Part shown: in pieces, positions 52,475 to 61,949 of the stretch | Layout of the letters: each line of letters starts with the position of its first letter | Position numbering within the stretch: position 1 is the stretch's first letter | Assembly: GCA_050246995.1 (NCBI GenBank) | Contig: JBFWVA010000006.1 | Span: 124,001-188,000 of the forward strand | Direction of reading: 5' to 3' | Length of the DNA stretch: 64,000 nt | DNA from: SHVO01 sp050246995 | GTDB taxonomy: Bacteria; Pseudomonadota; Alphaproteobacteria; Rhodospirillales; Rhodospirillaceae | The notes under the pieces: model-generated | The model's input: the letters and a program-made list of their open reading frames with translations, nothing else | The model's database searches: none | Told to the model about the DNA's origin: nothing | Translations under genes and position numbers: made by a program

Positions 52475-53290
52475 ATGCACAAGCGCCCCACACAAGTCAT
52501 CTTCACCGCCGACGATTTCGGTTTTTGTGGCGAAGTGAACGAAGCGGTCGAACGCGGCCATCGCGACGGCGTATTGTCGGCCGCCAGCCTTATGGTCGGC
52601 GCGCCCGCGACCCAGGATGCCATCGCGCGCGCGCGTCGTATGCCGCGCCTCGCGGTCGGCTTGCACCTTACCTTGGTGGAAGGGCGGCCCGTACTTCCCG
52701 CCGCCGTTCTGCCAGCGCTCACCATGCCCGATGGTGCATTCCATGACGACTTGGTCGGCGCCGGCGTGCGCTGGTTCTTCTCTCGGGCCGCCCGCCGACA
52801 GCTGCGCGCCGAGATCCGCGCCCAGTTCGAGGCTTTTCGCGCGACCGGCCTCACGCTTGACCATGTAAACGCCCACAACCATATGCACCTGCATCCGACG
52901 GTGCTGGGATTAATCATCGATCTGGCGAAGGAATTCGATGTGCGGGCCGTTCGATTACCCTATGAAGCGCCAGCCGCCATGCTTGCACCGTGGATGGGCC
53001 TGATGAAAAGACGCCTTAAGCGCGCCGGACTTTCCTTCAATGACCGTGTCGTTGGCATGCATGCAACGGGGCACGTGAACGAAAACCTCGTTCTCAACAA
53101 ACTGGCGGCCCTTCCGCCCGGCGCCACGGAATTCTATCTCCACCCGGCGGTACGCACGACCCCGGCGCTTGAGGCGGCCGCGCCCGGCTATGATCGCGCC
53201 GGCGAACTCGCCGCCCTTACCAGCGCACGTGTCGGGGCCCGCCTGAAGGAACTGGCCCTCACACCCGCGTGTTTTCGCGATCTTTCATGA
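52475..53290 (+). CDS. hpnK: HpnK, hopanoid-associated YdjC-type deacetylase
   Basis: A 271-residue carbohydrate deacetylase of the YdjC/HpnK family. FTADDFGFCGEVNEAVERG carries the metal-binding aspartates (D13, D14), H64 lies in VGLHLTLVEGRP, and a histidine cluster is in DHVNAHNHMHLHP (129-141). In known pathways HpnK removes the acetyl group from the N-acetylglucosamine that HpnI attaches to bacteriohopanetetrol. No Shine-Dalgarno sequence is evident before ATG 52475. Confidence 0.93.
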   Translation: MHKRPTQVIFTADDFGFCGEVNEAVERGHRDGVLSAASLMVGAPATQDAIARARRMPRLAVGLHLTLVEGRPVLPAAVLPALTMPDGAFHDDLVGAGVRWFFSRAARRQLRAEIRAQFEAFRATGLTLDHVNAHNHMHLHPTVLGLIIDLAKEFDVRAVRLPYEAPAAMLAPWMGLMKRRLKRAGLSFNDRVVGMHATGHVNENLVLNKLAALPPGATEFYLHPAVRTTPALEAAAPGYDRAGELAALTSARVGARLKELALTPACFRDLS

Positions 53291-53368
53291 CTTTTGCGCG
53301 TGAGAGCGGCTTGCAATCCCCCGTACCGCCGATAGGATGCGCCCAACAATAAGACTGGGGAACACCCA

Positions 53369-54223
53369 TTGAACGCCCGTACGCTGACCTCCAACGGCGC
53401 TCCCATTCCGTTCACGCCGCAATACTTCGGAGCCCTCCGCGAAAGCCATACCGGCCTTCCAGCGGAAACGCTGCGCGCGCGTTATGCAGAAGACGGGTAT
53501 GTGCTGCTCAAGGGCGCGCTGGCATCCCAGACGGTCTTCGATTTGCGCGAAGCTTACTTCAGCTTATTCGATGCCAGTTTTTTCAAGGATGGCGATGCGC
53601 GCAGCGGCCTGTTCTCGGGACGCGAACCACAAGGCCTTCCCGGCCATGGACTCGCCGGCCATCCCGCGTACGGCTTCGTGCGGAGCGACGCGTTCCGCGC
53701 CTTTACGGGCGCACCAACGATGAAGTCCATCGCCGAAACGTTTTTTGGCGGGCCTGCCGAACTGATTCGCCGCACGCCGTTGCGCCATTTCATACCCGGC
53801 CGCAAACGCGCCTCGCGGGCGCATCTCGACCGAACGTACATCGGCGGTGTTGCCGCCGACGTGGTGACAATCTGGGTACCGCTCGGCGATTGCCCGATCG
53901 ACGCAGGCGCCCTCGTGTACATGGACGGTTCACACGAAGATGCCGTTCTGGAGAATGCGCGCGCTAACGCGCCGAACGATCGCACCGACATGCGCCCCAT
54001 CACACACGACCTGAAATGGCTGTCGGATTTCAGCGGCCGCCGATGGCTGTATGCCGACTACGCGGCGGGCGACGTAGTTGTGCATTCGCCGGCCATTGTC
54101 CACGCCTCGCTCGACGGCGAACGGGACCTCATGCGTGTATCGACGGACGTACGTTTCCAGCGCGCGGGCAGCCCATCGGACCCGCGCTGGCGGGACGACT
54201 GGTCCGCGGACGACGGCTACTAG
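53369..54223 (+). CDS. Phytanoyl-CoA-dioxygenase-family Fe(II)/2-oxoglutarate oxygenase
   Basis: A 284-residue oxygenase. The iron triad is H152 and D154 in SRAHLDRTY and H245 in PAIVHASLDG; R256 in LMRVSTDVRFQ would bind 2-oxoglutarate. No signal peptide is present, so it is cytoplasmic. The only reasonable start is TTG 53369, with GGGGA upstream; the next in-frame Met is at residue 118. It lies between hpnK and hpnN, three bases from hpnN, so it is likely part of the hopanoid programme, perhaps hydroxylating a side chain or lipid partner. That role is an inference. Confidence 0.83.
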   Translation: MNARTLTSNGAPIPFTPQYFGALRESHTGLPAETLRARYAEDGYVLLKGALASQTVFDLREAYFSLFDASFFKDGDARSGLFSGREPQGLPGHGLAGHPAYGFVRSDAFRAFTGAPTMKSIAETFFGGPAELIRRTPLRHFIPGRKRASRAHLDRTYIGGVAADVVTIWVPLGDCPIDAGALVYMDGSHEDAVLENARANAPNDRTDMRPITHDLKWLSDFSGRRWLYADYAAGDVVVHSPAIVHASLDGERDLMRVSTDVRFQRAGSPSDPRWRDDWSADDGY

Positions 54224-54226
54224 CCC

Positions 54227-56830
54227 ATGAGCCTCGCGCGTATCGCAACGCGCGTCGTCCACGCGAGCCGCAGCCGCCCGTGGCTGATGATCGGGGTTGT
54301 CCTAATCCTCGCATTCGCGTCCGCCGCCGGCGCGGTCCGCTCCCTCGGCGTCAATACCGACACGACGGCCCTGTTCGATGCTGACCTTCCCTTCCGTATC
54401 GCGGAACGCGACTTCGATCGGCAGTTCCCAGGCGAGATCGAACTCGTCGTCACCGTGATCGACGGACCGACCGCCGCGAAGGCGAACAAAGCGGCCGATA
54501 GTCTTGCCGCGCGCTTGGCCGCCAACTCCGCGCTCTTTGTCAGCGCATTCAATCCGACCGGCGGCGCGTTCTTTGAAAAGAACGGCGTGCTTTATCTCTC
54601 GGCAACCGAGATCGACGCCATCGGCACGGAACTCGCCGCCGCGCAGCCGTTGCTCGGCGCCATTTCAAATGACCGCAGCGCACGGGGTCTATTGCACCTC
54701 CTTGAGGTGGCCTTCACCGCTGCGGCGCAAGGCGAACCTTCAACGACCGGAATCGCCCCGACCGCCACACAGGCCGCGACGGCGATCAATGCCACGATCG
54801 ACGGAAAGTCCTCGGCCATTGACTGGCCCGTGCTCTTCAGCCGGCTTCAGGGTGCCTCCGCGCCACGCGCGCTGGTGATCGCCAAGGTTAAGCTCGATCT
54901 TACCGCACTCGAACAGGGCGCGGGCGCCACCGCTTTTATACGGGCGCAGGCCGCCGAATTGGGGCTGACAGCCGACAACGGCTACCGCGTGCGGTTAACG
55001 GGCGAAGTGCCGCTGACCGACGAAGAGTTCGCGACCATCGCAACCGGAACGACCGTTGCCGGCACGTTGGCCGTGCTGGGAGTCGGCATCCTGATGGTCC
55101 TGGCGCTTGGCTCGATCAGGCTTGTCGGGATCACCCTTTTCACGCTGTTCGTCGGATTCCTGTTCACTCTGGGCTGGGCGGCGATCAGCGTGGGGGAGAT
55201 CAATTTGATCTCCATCGCTTTCGTCTTCATGTTTGTCGGCATCGCGGTGGATTTCGCGATGCAGTACTGCCTGCACTACCGTGAAGAACGCCTGAAACGC
55301 GGATCGGCCAGTGATGCCGAAGCACTGGATGTCGCCGGTGGGCATATGGCTGAGCCCCTTCTTCTGAGCGCCGCCACTGTTGCCATAGGGTTTTTCTGCT
55401 TCCTGCCGACGGCGTACCGCGGCGTTGCCGAACTTGGCGTGATCGCCGGCGGCGGCATCATCATCGCTTTTCTTTTGAACTTCACCCTGATGCCCGCTCT
55501 CTTACGATTGACGCCGCTCAAACCAGAAACTTCTCCGATCGGGTTCCTGCGGATAGCGCCCTTCAATCAGATGATCCTAACACATCGCCGTCAGGTCATG
55601 ATGGGCGCCGCCGTCTTGATGGTTGTCGCCATCCTGGCGCTTCCACGCCTTGTGTTCGACTTCGACCCCATGAAGCTGAAGGATCCTCATACCGAATCCA
55701 TGTCTACGGCCTTGGAGCTGATGAATGATCCTCTGGTGAATGCGAACACCGTGAGTGTTCTTGTCAAAACAAGAGAAGACATCGAGGTCCTGTCCGAAAA
55801 GCTGGAAAAACTGGCGGACGTCGGTCATGTGCAGAGTTTGTTCGATCTCGTGCCTGAAGATCAGGACAACAAGCTCGCGGCGCTTGGAGATATGGCCCTT
55901 TTTCTCGATCCTGTGATCAACCCCCTGAACCCGCTACCGGCGCCAACCGCCGCGGAGGTTCTGGAGGCCGCGCGCGCGACGCACGCCGCCGCCGAGAACT
56001 ACCTCAACTCGCCGCATGTGACGGAACCGCTGCGAACGGCGGCGGTCGAGGTGCGCAACGCACTTCAGCGGCTGACCGAACGCAACGACCCCAGCCTCGG
56101 CGAAAAGCTTTCGGCCTCCTTGTTAGCGGGCTTCGACGATGCTCTTGCGCCGCTACGCGCCCTGCTCAGCGCCGCGCCCGTGCGCCTCGAGGATCTACCC
56201 GCACCGCTGCGCGAAACTTATGTTGCGCGCGATGGGCGTTATCGCGTCCAGGTATTTCCCAAGGACAACAGCCGCGACATCGACGCGATGGCGCGGTTCA
56301 CAAACGCGGTTCGTACGGTGGCCCCCGACGCCTATGGACCGCCCGTCGTCATCTATGAAAGCGGTCGGATCGTCACGCAAGCCTTCGCTACCGCGGGCGG
56401 GCTCGCACTCATAGCGATTGCATTTGTCCTTCTCGTCATGTTCCGGCGGATTGGTGACGTCCTACGAGTTCTGGCGCCACTTGTGCTGGCTGTGACCTTG
56501 ACGTTGGGAACGTGCGCGCTGATCGGCTTCCCGCTGAACTTCGCTAACATCATTGCCTTGCCGCTATTGCTGGCCGTTGGGGTCGCCTATCCGATCCATT
56601 TTGTTTCGGCGTGGCGTGAAGGCGAGGCCCTACTCCTATCCTCGCCGGCCGGACGCGGAATGTTGTTCAGCGCCCTCACCGACACCGCGGCCTTCGGGAG
56701 CATGTCCCTTGCCACTCACGAAGGGACGTCGAGTATGGGCCTGCTCCTGACTCTTGCGCTGGCCTTCAATCTGCTTGCAACTCTGATTGTGTTGCCGGCG
56801 ATCCTTGGCGTACCGGCCAAGCGGCACTAA
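54227..56830 (+). CDS. hpnN: HpnN, hopanoid RND-type transporter
   Basis: An 867-residue RND/MmpL-like membrane protein with two blocks of about six helices each and large periplasmic loops. The N-terminal helix is followed by RSLGVNTDTTALFDADLPFR. The sterol-sensing-like block (GVGILMVLALGSIRLVGITL, FMFVGIAVDFAMQYCLHYREE) and its second copy (ALLGVGVAYPIHF-type region near residue 790) are clear. HpnN carries hopanoids from the inner to the outer membrane in Rhodopseudomonas and Burkholderia. It converges on hpnM with a four-base overlap. Confidence 0.94.
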   Translation: MSLARIATRVVHASRSRPWLMIGVVLILAFASAAGAVRSLGVNTDTTALFDADLPFRIAERDFDRQFPGEIELVVTVIDGPTAAKANKAADSLAARLAANSALFVSAFNPTGGAFFEKNGVLYLSATEIDAIGTELAAAQPLLGAISNDRSARGLLHLLEVAFTAAAQGEPSTTGIAPTATQAATAINATIDGKSSAIDWPVLFSRLQGASAPRALVIAKVKLDLTALEQGAGATAFIRAQAAELGLTADNGYRVRLTGEVPLTDEEFATIATGTTVAGTLAVLGVGILMVLALGSIRLVGITLFTLFVGFLFTLGWAAISVGEINLISIAFVFMFVGIAVDFAMQYCLHYREERLKRGSASDAEALDVAGGHMAEPLLLSAATVAIGFFCFLPTAYRGVAELGVIAGGGIIIAFLLNFTLMPALLRLTPLKPETSPIGFLRIAPFNQMILTHRRQVMMGAAVLMVVAILALPRLVFDFDPMKLKDPHTESMSTALELMNDPLVNANTVSVLVKTREDIEVLSEKLEKLADVGHVQSLFDLVPEDQDNKLAALGDMALFLDPVINPLNPLPAPTAAEVLEAARATHAAAENYLNSPHVTEPLRTAAVEVRNALQRLTERNDPSLGEKLSASLLAGFDDALAPLRALLSAAPVRLEDLPAPLRETYVARDGRYRVQVFPKDNSRDIDAMARFTNAVRTVAPDAYGPPVVIYESGRIVTQAFATAGGLALIAIAFVLLVMFRRIGDVLRVLAPLVLAVTLTLGTCALIGFPLNFANIIALPLLLAVGVAYPIHFVSAWREGEALLLSSPAGRGMLFSALTDTAAFGSMSLATHEGTSSMGLLLTLALAFNLLATLIVLPAILGVPAKRH

Positions 56831-57465
56831 CCGGCGGCGGCGAGTTTATCCGTCAGCGCATTCAGGTGGTCGATAAGCGCTGGAGCGCCGCCGCTGTTGA
56901 ACACCGCGGAAAAGTCCGCGCGGCGGAGCGCGAGCTGGCTAACCGATCCATCCAGCAAGACGTCGATAACCTGCCACGGGCCGTCGTTCTTTTCCGTCTG
57001 TTTTTGGCGCAGCCGATAGTTGAGCGCGGTAGATTTGCCTGACTTCGGTTTGATCTCCGTATTCACCATGACGTCCGGCTTTTGCGGGTCGGTGAAGTCC
57101 TTGATGATGAATTCCTCACCGCCCCAGTTCTTGAACTGCGCCGCATAGGTGGCGATGGTCCAACCTGCGAAGGCTTCGGTTAGTTTCTTGCGCTCGTCTT
57201 CACTCAGTTTTTGCCACCCACTGCCGACCGAAACACGCGCCATCGTTTCCAAATTGAAAACCTCTTGCACGACCGGGGCGATCTTTTCCTTGCGCGCGGC
57301 GAAATTCAGCGCCGCGCCCTGCTTCATGTTATCGAGAAGCGCCGTATTCAACTTCTCGACCATCATCACGGGAGCGGGCTTATCTTCAACGAGCACGGCT
57401 TGCGCCGGTACGCCGGCCCAGATGAAACCCACAAAGCACAACAGAAAATAAGCCACGCTGCGCAC
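56827..57465 (-). CDS. hpnM: HpnM, hopanoid-associated MlaC-like periplasmic protein
   Basis: A 212-residue exported protein of the MlaC/Ttg2D lipid-carrier family. A signal peptide (VAYFLLCFVGFIWAGVPAQA) precedes the lipid-binding domain, with LNFAARKEKIAPVVQEVF, NLETMARVSVGSGWQKLS and DGPWQVIDVLLDGSVSQLA. It likely ferries hopanoid across the periplasm with HpnN. Start GTG 57465 follows AGGGAGTGAACA. It is divergent from hpnI. Confidence 0.9.
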   Translation of the reverse strand: MRSVAYFLLCFVGFIWAGVPAQAVLVEDKPAPVMMVEKLNTALLDNMKQGAALNFAARKEKIAPVVQEVFNLETMARVSVGSGWQKLSEDERKKLTEAFAGWTIATYAAQFKNWGGEEFIIKDFTDPQKPDVMVNTEIKPKSGKSTALNYRLRQKQTEKNDGPWQVIDVLLDGSVSQLALRRADFSAVFNSGGAPALIDHLNALTDKLAAAG

Positions 57466-57680
57466 TGTTCACTCCCTGGCGAGCCTAGTCTTGGGCCTAT
57501 ACTGCGCCTCCGAATCTGTCAATTCTAAGGCCCAGCGGGCAAGACCTAGCGCTGGAACGCTGCATGAAACAGCGCGTTGAACCCGGTGCGGCGGCGCTCG
57601 CGCTCGACAATGACCATCGGAACGAGATAGAGCTACCGCACCTCTCGCACCGAGCGTGGGGATCGTAAACAGAGCGCGGC

Positions 57681-58856
57681 GTGAGTCTCGTTTTACATAT
57701 CCTTCAAGGCGTTCTCCTGGTTCCAGTCGTCGGCGGCGGCATCTTCTGCCTTCTGTGCGTCTGGGCGACCGCACGCTTCATGAAGCGGCCAATGCCGACG
57801 GGCGCGTTTCAACCGCCCGTCACGGTATTGAAGCCGATCTACGGCCTCGACAAAGGTCTCGAGGAAAACCTGCTGAGTTTATGCCGGCAGGATTATCCGA
57901 ACTTTCAGATCGTCATGTCGGTCCAGCGCGAGAACGATCCGGCGCTACCGGTGCTCCGCAAGTTGGAAGCCGATTTTCCGGACCGCGTCACGCTGGTCGT
58001 CAAAACGAGCGAACCGGTGGTCAACGGTAAGGTCCAGAATCTGGTAAACGGACTGACCGCCGCGCGGCATGAGATACTGGTGATCAGCGATAGCGACGTG
58101 CGCGTGCGCCCAGACTATCTAAAAAACATCGTTGCCCCTCTTGAGCAACCTGACGTCGGATATGTCTGCACGTTGTACCGGTCGGTGGACGCACGGTCGT
58201 TCCAGGAGAAGATGGAGCTTCTGAGTCTCAACGCCGACTTCGTGCCAAGTCTCATTTTCTCGGCCGTGACCGGCGCCGCGGATTTCTGCATCGGCGCGAC
58301 GGTGGCTTTCCGCAACACCGATCTCACGGCCATCGGCGGGATGACCGATCTCGGCAATTATCTGGTCGAGGACTATGAACTTGGCCGTCGCCTCCTTGCG
58401 ATGGGCAAGCGCATGGTCTTACTTCCCCACGCTGTCGAGATCGTGGCCGATTACCCGACCTTCCGCAGCTGGTGGCATCACCAAATCTATTGGGACCAAA
58501 ACACCTGGGCCGCGAACCCGACCGGATTTGCGCTGACCATCTTGACCCGCGCAGTGCCTTTTGCCCTATTTTTTGCGATGCTGCGTGGCTTCGATAACAC
58601 AGGATTGAACATTCTCCTGGCCACACTTGTGCTACGCCTTGGCACGGCGGAAGCGATTGCGCACATTCTCCGCGACCGAGAAGGCCAACGGGCGGCGTGG
58701 CTGTTGCCGGTCCGCGACTTATTCGCGCTGGTGTCGTGGTATATCGCGCTCACGCGCCGGACTTTCGAATGGCGCGGTTTGCGATTCGGCCTCACCAAAG
58801 ATGGACGTATCGTTCCGCGCGATAACGGCGTCGTACTTCCAGGAATAAACACGTGA
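57681..58856 (+). CDS. hpnI: HpnI, hopanoid glycosyltransferase
   Basis: A 391-residue membrane glycosyltransferase of the ceramide-glucosyltransferase type (GT21-like). N- and C-terminal membrane helices flank the catalytic domain. The motifs VISDSDVRVRP (DxD), YLVEDYELGRRLLAMG and WWHHQIYWDQ correspond to D1, D2/D3 and (Q/R)xxRW. HpnI adds N-acetylglucosamine to bacteriohopanetetrol. GTG 57681 is the assigned start, with AGAG upstream. Overlaps the epimerase gene by four bases (GTGA). Confidence 0.91.
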   Translation: MSLVLHILQGVLLVPVVGGGIFCLLCVWATARFMKRPMPTGAFQPPVTVLKPIYGLDKGLEENLLSLCRQDYPNFQIVMSVQRENDPALPVLRKLEADFPDRVTLVVKTSEPVVNGKVQNLVNGLTAARHEILVISDSDVRVRPDYLKNIVAPLEQPDVGYVCTLYRSVDARSFQEKMELLSLNADFVPSLIFSAVTGAADFCIGATVAFRNTDLTAIGGMTDLGNYLVEDYELGRRLLAMGKRMVLLPHAVEIVADYPTFRSWWHHQIYWDQNTWAANPTGFALTILTRAVPFALFFAMLRGFDNTGLNILLATLVLRLGTAEAIAHILRDREGQRAAWLLPVRDLFALVSWYIALTRRTFEWRGLRFGLTKDGRIVPRDNGVVLPGINT

Positions 58857-59875
58857 CCACGAACTCACTGTCGCAATTCGTCGCCAAGGCCGGACATGTG
58901 CTGGTCACCGGTGGCGCGGGGTTTATCGGCAGCCATACCGTCGATCATCTCCTCGCGCGCGGCTGCCGTGTCACCGTGGTCGACAATCTTTCCACCGGAT
59001 ATCGCGCCAATATCGGCCAATGCGAAGGTTGCGCCGATTTTCAATTCATCGAAGCCGATATCACTCAGGATCTCGCTTCGGTCTGCGAACATGCCGTGAA
59101 GCGGTTCGGCGCCATCGATCGCATCGCCCACTTCGCCGCGCAGACGGCCGTGCCATTATCGGTCGAGGATCCGGTCACCGATATTCAAGTGAACCTGGGA
59201 GGGACCGCCCGTCTCCTGGAATACGCACGGCGCAACGGCGTCCAAAAAGTCGTGTTCGCATCGTCTTCAGCGATTTACGACGACGATGCGCCCGTGCCCG
59301 TCAGCGAAACGTCGAGCGCACGCCCGGCATCGCCCTATGGGATCGACAAACTCGCCGGAGAATTTTTCCTGGATTACTACGCGCGCTATCACGGCGTGGC
59401 CTTCACCGCATTGCGTTTCATGAACGTATACGGTCCGCGTCAGGATCCTTCGAGCTACTACTCCGGCGTCATCTCGATTTTCCTGGATCGCGCTGTGGCA
59501 GGCCAACCGATCACCATTTTCGATGACGGCGAACAAACACGCGATTTCGTCTACGTAACAGATGTCGCCGACGCCGTCGTGACTGCCGCTCTGTCGGATG
59601 CGGGCAACGGCGCTATCATCAACATCGGCACGGGCCTTGAAGTATCGATAAACCAGATCACGCGCACGATCATAGAACTCACCGGATCCGCCTCGCAGGT
59701 ACGGTACGAACCGCCTCGGCCCGGCGACATCCGCCGCTCGGTAACGACGATGACGCGCGCGCGCGAGCTTCTTGCGTTCGCCCCGCAGGTCGATCTGCGC
59801 AATGGCCTTGCTCAGACTCTGGCGTGGGTTCGCGGTCAAGCGCTCGCCAACACCCGCCGCGGCTCCGCGGCTTAA
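58853..59875 (+). CDS. NAD-dependent epimerase, GalE-like
   Basis: A 340-residue extended short-chain dehydrogenase. VLVTGGAGFIGSHTVDHL is the NAD site, and the catalytic set is SSSAIY and SPYGIDKLAGE. ALRFMNVYGPRQDP and FDDGEQTRDFVYVTDV are shared with UDP-glucose/UDP-GlcNAc 4-epimerases. It is coupled to hpnI and could supply or convert the nucleotide sugar that HpnI uses. Start GTG 58853. Confidence 0.88.
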   Translation: MTTNSLSQFVAKAGHVLVTGGAGFIGSHTVDHLLARGCRVTVVDNLSTGYRANIGQCEGCADFQFIEADITQDLASVCEHAVKRFGAIDRIAHFAAQTAVPLSVEDPVTDIQVNLGGTARLLEYARRNGVQKVVFASSSAIYDDDAPVPVSETSSARPASPYGIDKLAGEFFLDYYARYHGVAFTALRFMNVYGPRQDPSSYYSGVISIFLDRAVAGQPITIFDDGEQTRDFVYVTDVADAVVTAALSDAGNGAIINIGTGLEVSINQITRTIIELTGSASQVRYEPPRPGDIRRSVTTMTRARELLAFAPQVDLRNGLAQTLAWVRGQALANTRRGSAA

Positions 59876-59880
59876 GCCGC

Positions 59881-60867
59881 ATGCGGATCTTCAAACTTCT
59901 CACGCTGATCGGCGGCGCCGCGATTTTCGCGTGGATCGTCACACGCGCCGATATGTCGGCGGTGGCCGATGTCATGGGTCGCCTCGGTATCATGGGCGCT
60001 AGCGTGGTGCTGTTCACGTTCGGTATCGCCATGGCGTCTGACGTCATCGGGTGGGCACTGATGTTTCGCAGCGTCGCCTTATCGGGTGTATGGACCTTGC
60101 GTCTTTGGCTTGTGCAGATGGTGGGAGAGGCGTTCAATCTGCTCACGCCTTTCGGGGCCTTCGGGGGCGAGCCGTTCAAGGCCCTCCTGCTCAATCGTCA
60201 CTATGGTGTTTCCTACCAAGAGAGCACGGCGACGCTCATCCTCATCCAGACCGTCAACAGCCTTGCGCAAGTGCCGTTTGTGATCCTCGGCACGATCCTA
60301 ATGCTGAGCGCGAATATTCTGCCTGATCCGATCGAACAGGCAATCTTGGCGACCACGATCGTCATCAGCGCGTTCATGGTCCTGGTATACATCGCGCTGC
60401 ATGGACGCCTTCTCGCCAAACTCCCTGCGAAAATGGAAAATAGCGAGTCCGGCGCTCGCCTCGCACGCGCAATTGAATTCCTCACTGAGATTGAGGAGCG
60501 CCTGTTCCATTTTGTGCGCAATACGCCCGGCCGCTCTGGCGCGGCGCTGGCCTTCGCGTTTCTTAGCTGGGTCTTGGGCGCGGTGGAAATCTACTTCGTG
60601 TTTTGGTTCCTGGACGCGCCGATCACTTTCGCGGACGCTTGGATCGTCGAAACCGTTATCGTGCTTGTGCGCTCAATCACTTTTTTTGTGCCGGGACACA
60701 TTGGCGTGCAGGACGGCGCACTGATGGCCGTCGTCGCCGCCCTTACCGGATCCAACGAGACCGGCGTAGCGATGGCCTTAATTCGGCGTGGCCGCGAGCT
60801 GTTCTGGGCCGGTATCGGGCTTTTAATTTACGGCGGCTTCAATCTGAGGGACCGGAACGCCACCTAG
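59881..60867 (+). CDS. hpnL: HpnL-family membrane protein
   Basis: A 328-residue protein with about eight membrane helices, in the lysylphosphatidylglycerol-synthase transmembrane (UPF0104) superfamily and of the hopanoid-associated HpnL type. Conserved pieces are GEAFNLLTPFGAFGGEPFKALLL and VRSITFFVPGHIGVQDGALM. Members are suspected flippases or lipid-handling factors; the role is unproven. ATG 59881 lies five bases after the epimerase stop. Confidence 0.86.
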   Translation: MRIFKLLTLIGGAAIFAWIVTRADMSAVADVMGRLGIMGASVVLFTFGIAMASDVIGWALMFRSVALSGVWTLRLWLVQMVGEAFNLLTPFGAFGGEPFKALLLNRHYGVSYQESTATLILIQTVNSLAQVPFVILGTILMLSANILPDPIEQAILATTIVISAFMVLVYIALHGRLLAKLPAKMENSESGARLARAIEFLTEIEERLFHFVRNTPGRSGAALAFAFLSWVLGAVEIYFVFWFLDAPITFADAWIVETVIVLVRSITFFVPGHIGVQDGALMAVVAALTGSNETGVAMALIRRGRELFWAGIGLLIYGGFNLRDRNAT

Positions 60868-60984
60868 CCGCGTTACATACGCAGCCTCACAAAGCCGCAA
60901 TCTCGCTTTCCGGTACGGCGAATCCCCTTGTCTCCGCTCGGGTTTTGGTTAACGCTTGGAACCCGATACCGGTGAAGGACGCGT

Positions 60985-61914
60985 ATGAAAAGAGTCTCGC
61001 TCTACAGCAGCTCTCAACGCCCATCCAAAGGCCGCGGATTGCCGCGGGCCTCTCAAGCCCCTGAATCCAAAACCGAAACGAGCGCCGCCCCCACACCGAC
61101 TGCGGTGCCGAAGCCGCCCGGCCGGGTCCGCACTTTTCTGACGCGTTACGAGCGCCCGGTTCTGGTCGCGGTCAGCGCACTGATTACCGTGCTCGCGCTG
61201 TTCGTTTATGCCCAGATCCAGACCCCGCAACGGGCCCTGACCCAAAAAGACATCGATAACGCCGTCCTGCACACCCTGGAAACCAAGACCCTGCCCTCGG
61301 CCAGCGCCCGTGCCGCGGCCATTATCCGCCCCTCGGTGGTGCGGGTGACGCGCAAGGGTAAGAACGAAGACGATCCCGACGTCGGTGTAGGCACGGGCGT
61401 CATCATCCAGGAAGACGGCACAATCCTCACGAACCTGCACGTCGTGGCGGGCGCCGACCGGGTGGAGGTCGAATTCTTCGACGGCAGCAAGTCGGAGGCC
61501 GACGTCACCGGCGTACAGCCTGAACACGATCTGGCGGTGATCCAGGCCAAGACACTGCCCGACGACATGAAGCCGGCGACCTTGCGTTCCACGGCGGGCC
61601 TGATGCCCGGCGATGAGGTCGTCGCGGTGGGGCATCCCTTTGGCATCGGTCCGTCCACATCGGCCGGCGTCGTCTCCGGTCTCCGGCGAGACTATGTAAA
61701 TCCCAAGGGGAAGCGCGTCCTGACGAACCTGATCCAGTTCGACGCCGCCGCAAACCCCGGCAACTCGGGCGGCCCCCTCGTCACTCTCGACGGTGAAGTC
61801 GTCGGCATCGTCACGGCGATCCTCAATCCGACCGAACAGCGCGTATTCATCGGCATCGGCTTTGCCGTGCCGATCGAGAACGCCGCCGCCGGCGCCGGAA
61901 TGTCGCCCTTCTAA
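60985..61914 (+). CDS. Membrane-anchored trypsin-like (HtrA-type) protease without PDZ
   Basis: A 309-residue protein. A basic/Pro-rich cytoplasmic tail (1-55) leads to one membrane helix (PVLVAVSALITVLALFVYA, 58-76), then an S1C protease domain with H152 (ILTNLHVVAGAD), D182 (PEHDLAVIQ) and S261 (NPGNSGGPLV). No PDZ domain follows, since the protein ends at FGIG-type VPIENAAAGAGM. It is thus a short, anchored periplasmic protease. It lies between the hopanoid block and moxR, in the same direction as both. Confidence 0.88.
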   Translation: MKRVSLYSSSQRPSKGRGLPRASQAPESKTETSAAPTPTAVPKPPGRVRTFLTRYERPVLVAVSALITVLALFVYAQIQTPQRALTQKDIDNAVLHTLETKTLPSASARAAAIIRPSVVRVTRKGKNEDDPDVGVGTGVIIQEDGTILTNLHVVAGADRVEVEFFDGSKSEADVTGVQPEHDLAVIQAKTLPDDMKPATLRSTAGLMPGDEVVAVGHPFGIGPSTSAGVVSGLRRDYVNPKGKRVLTNLIQFDAAANPGNSGGPLVTLDGEVVGIVTAILNPTEQRVFIGIGFAVPIENAAAGAGMSPF

Positions 61915-61949
61915 ATTCTCGCAATACAAAACAAGCAAAGCACGGAAAC

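Noticed and set aside
57564..57668. A 34-codon ORF between hpnM and hpnI
   Set aside because: No Shine-Dalgarno sequence, and it occupies the divergent promoter region.
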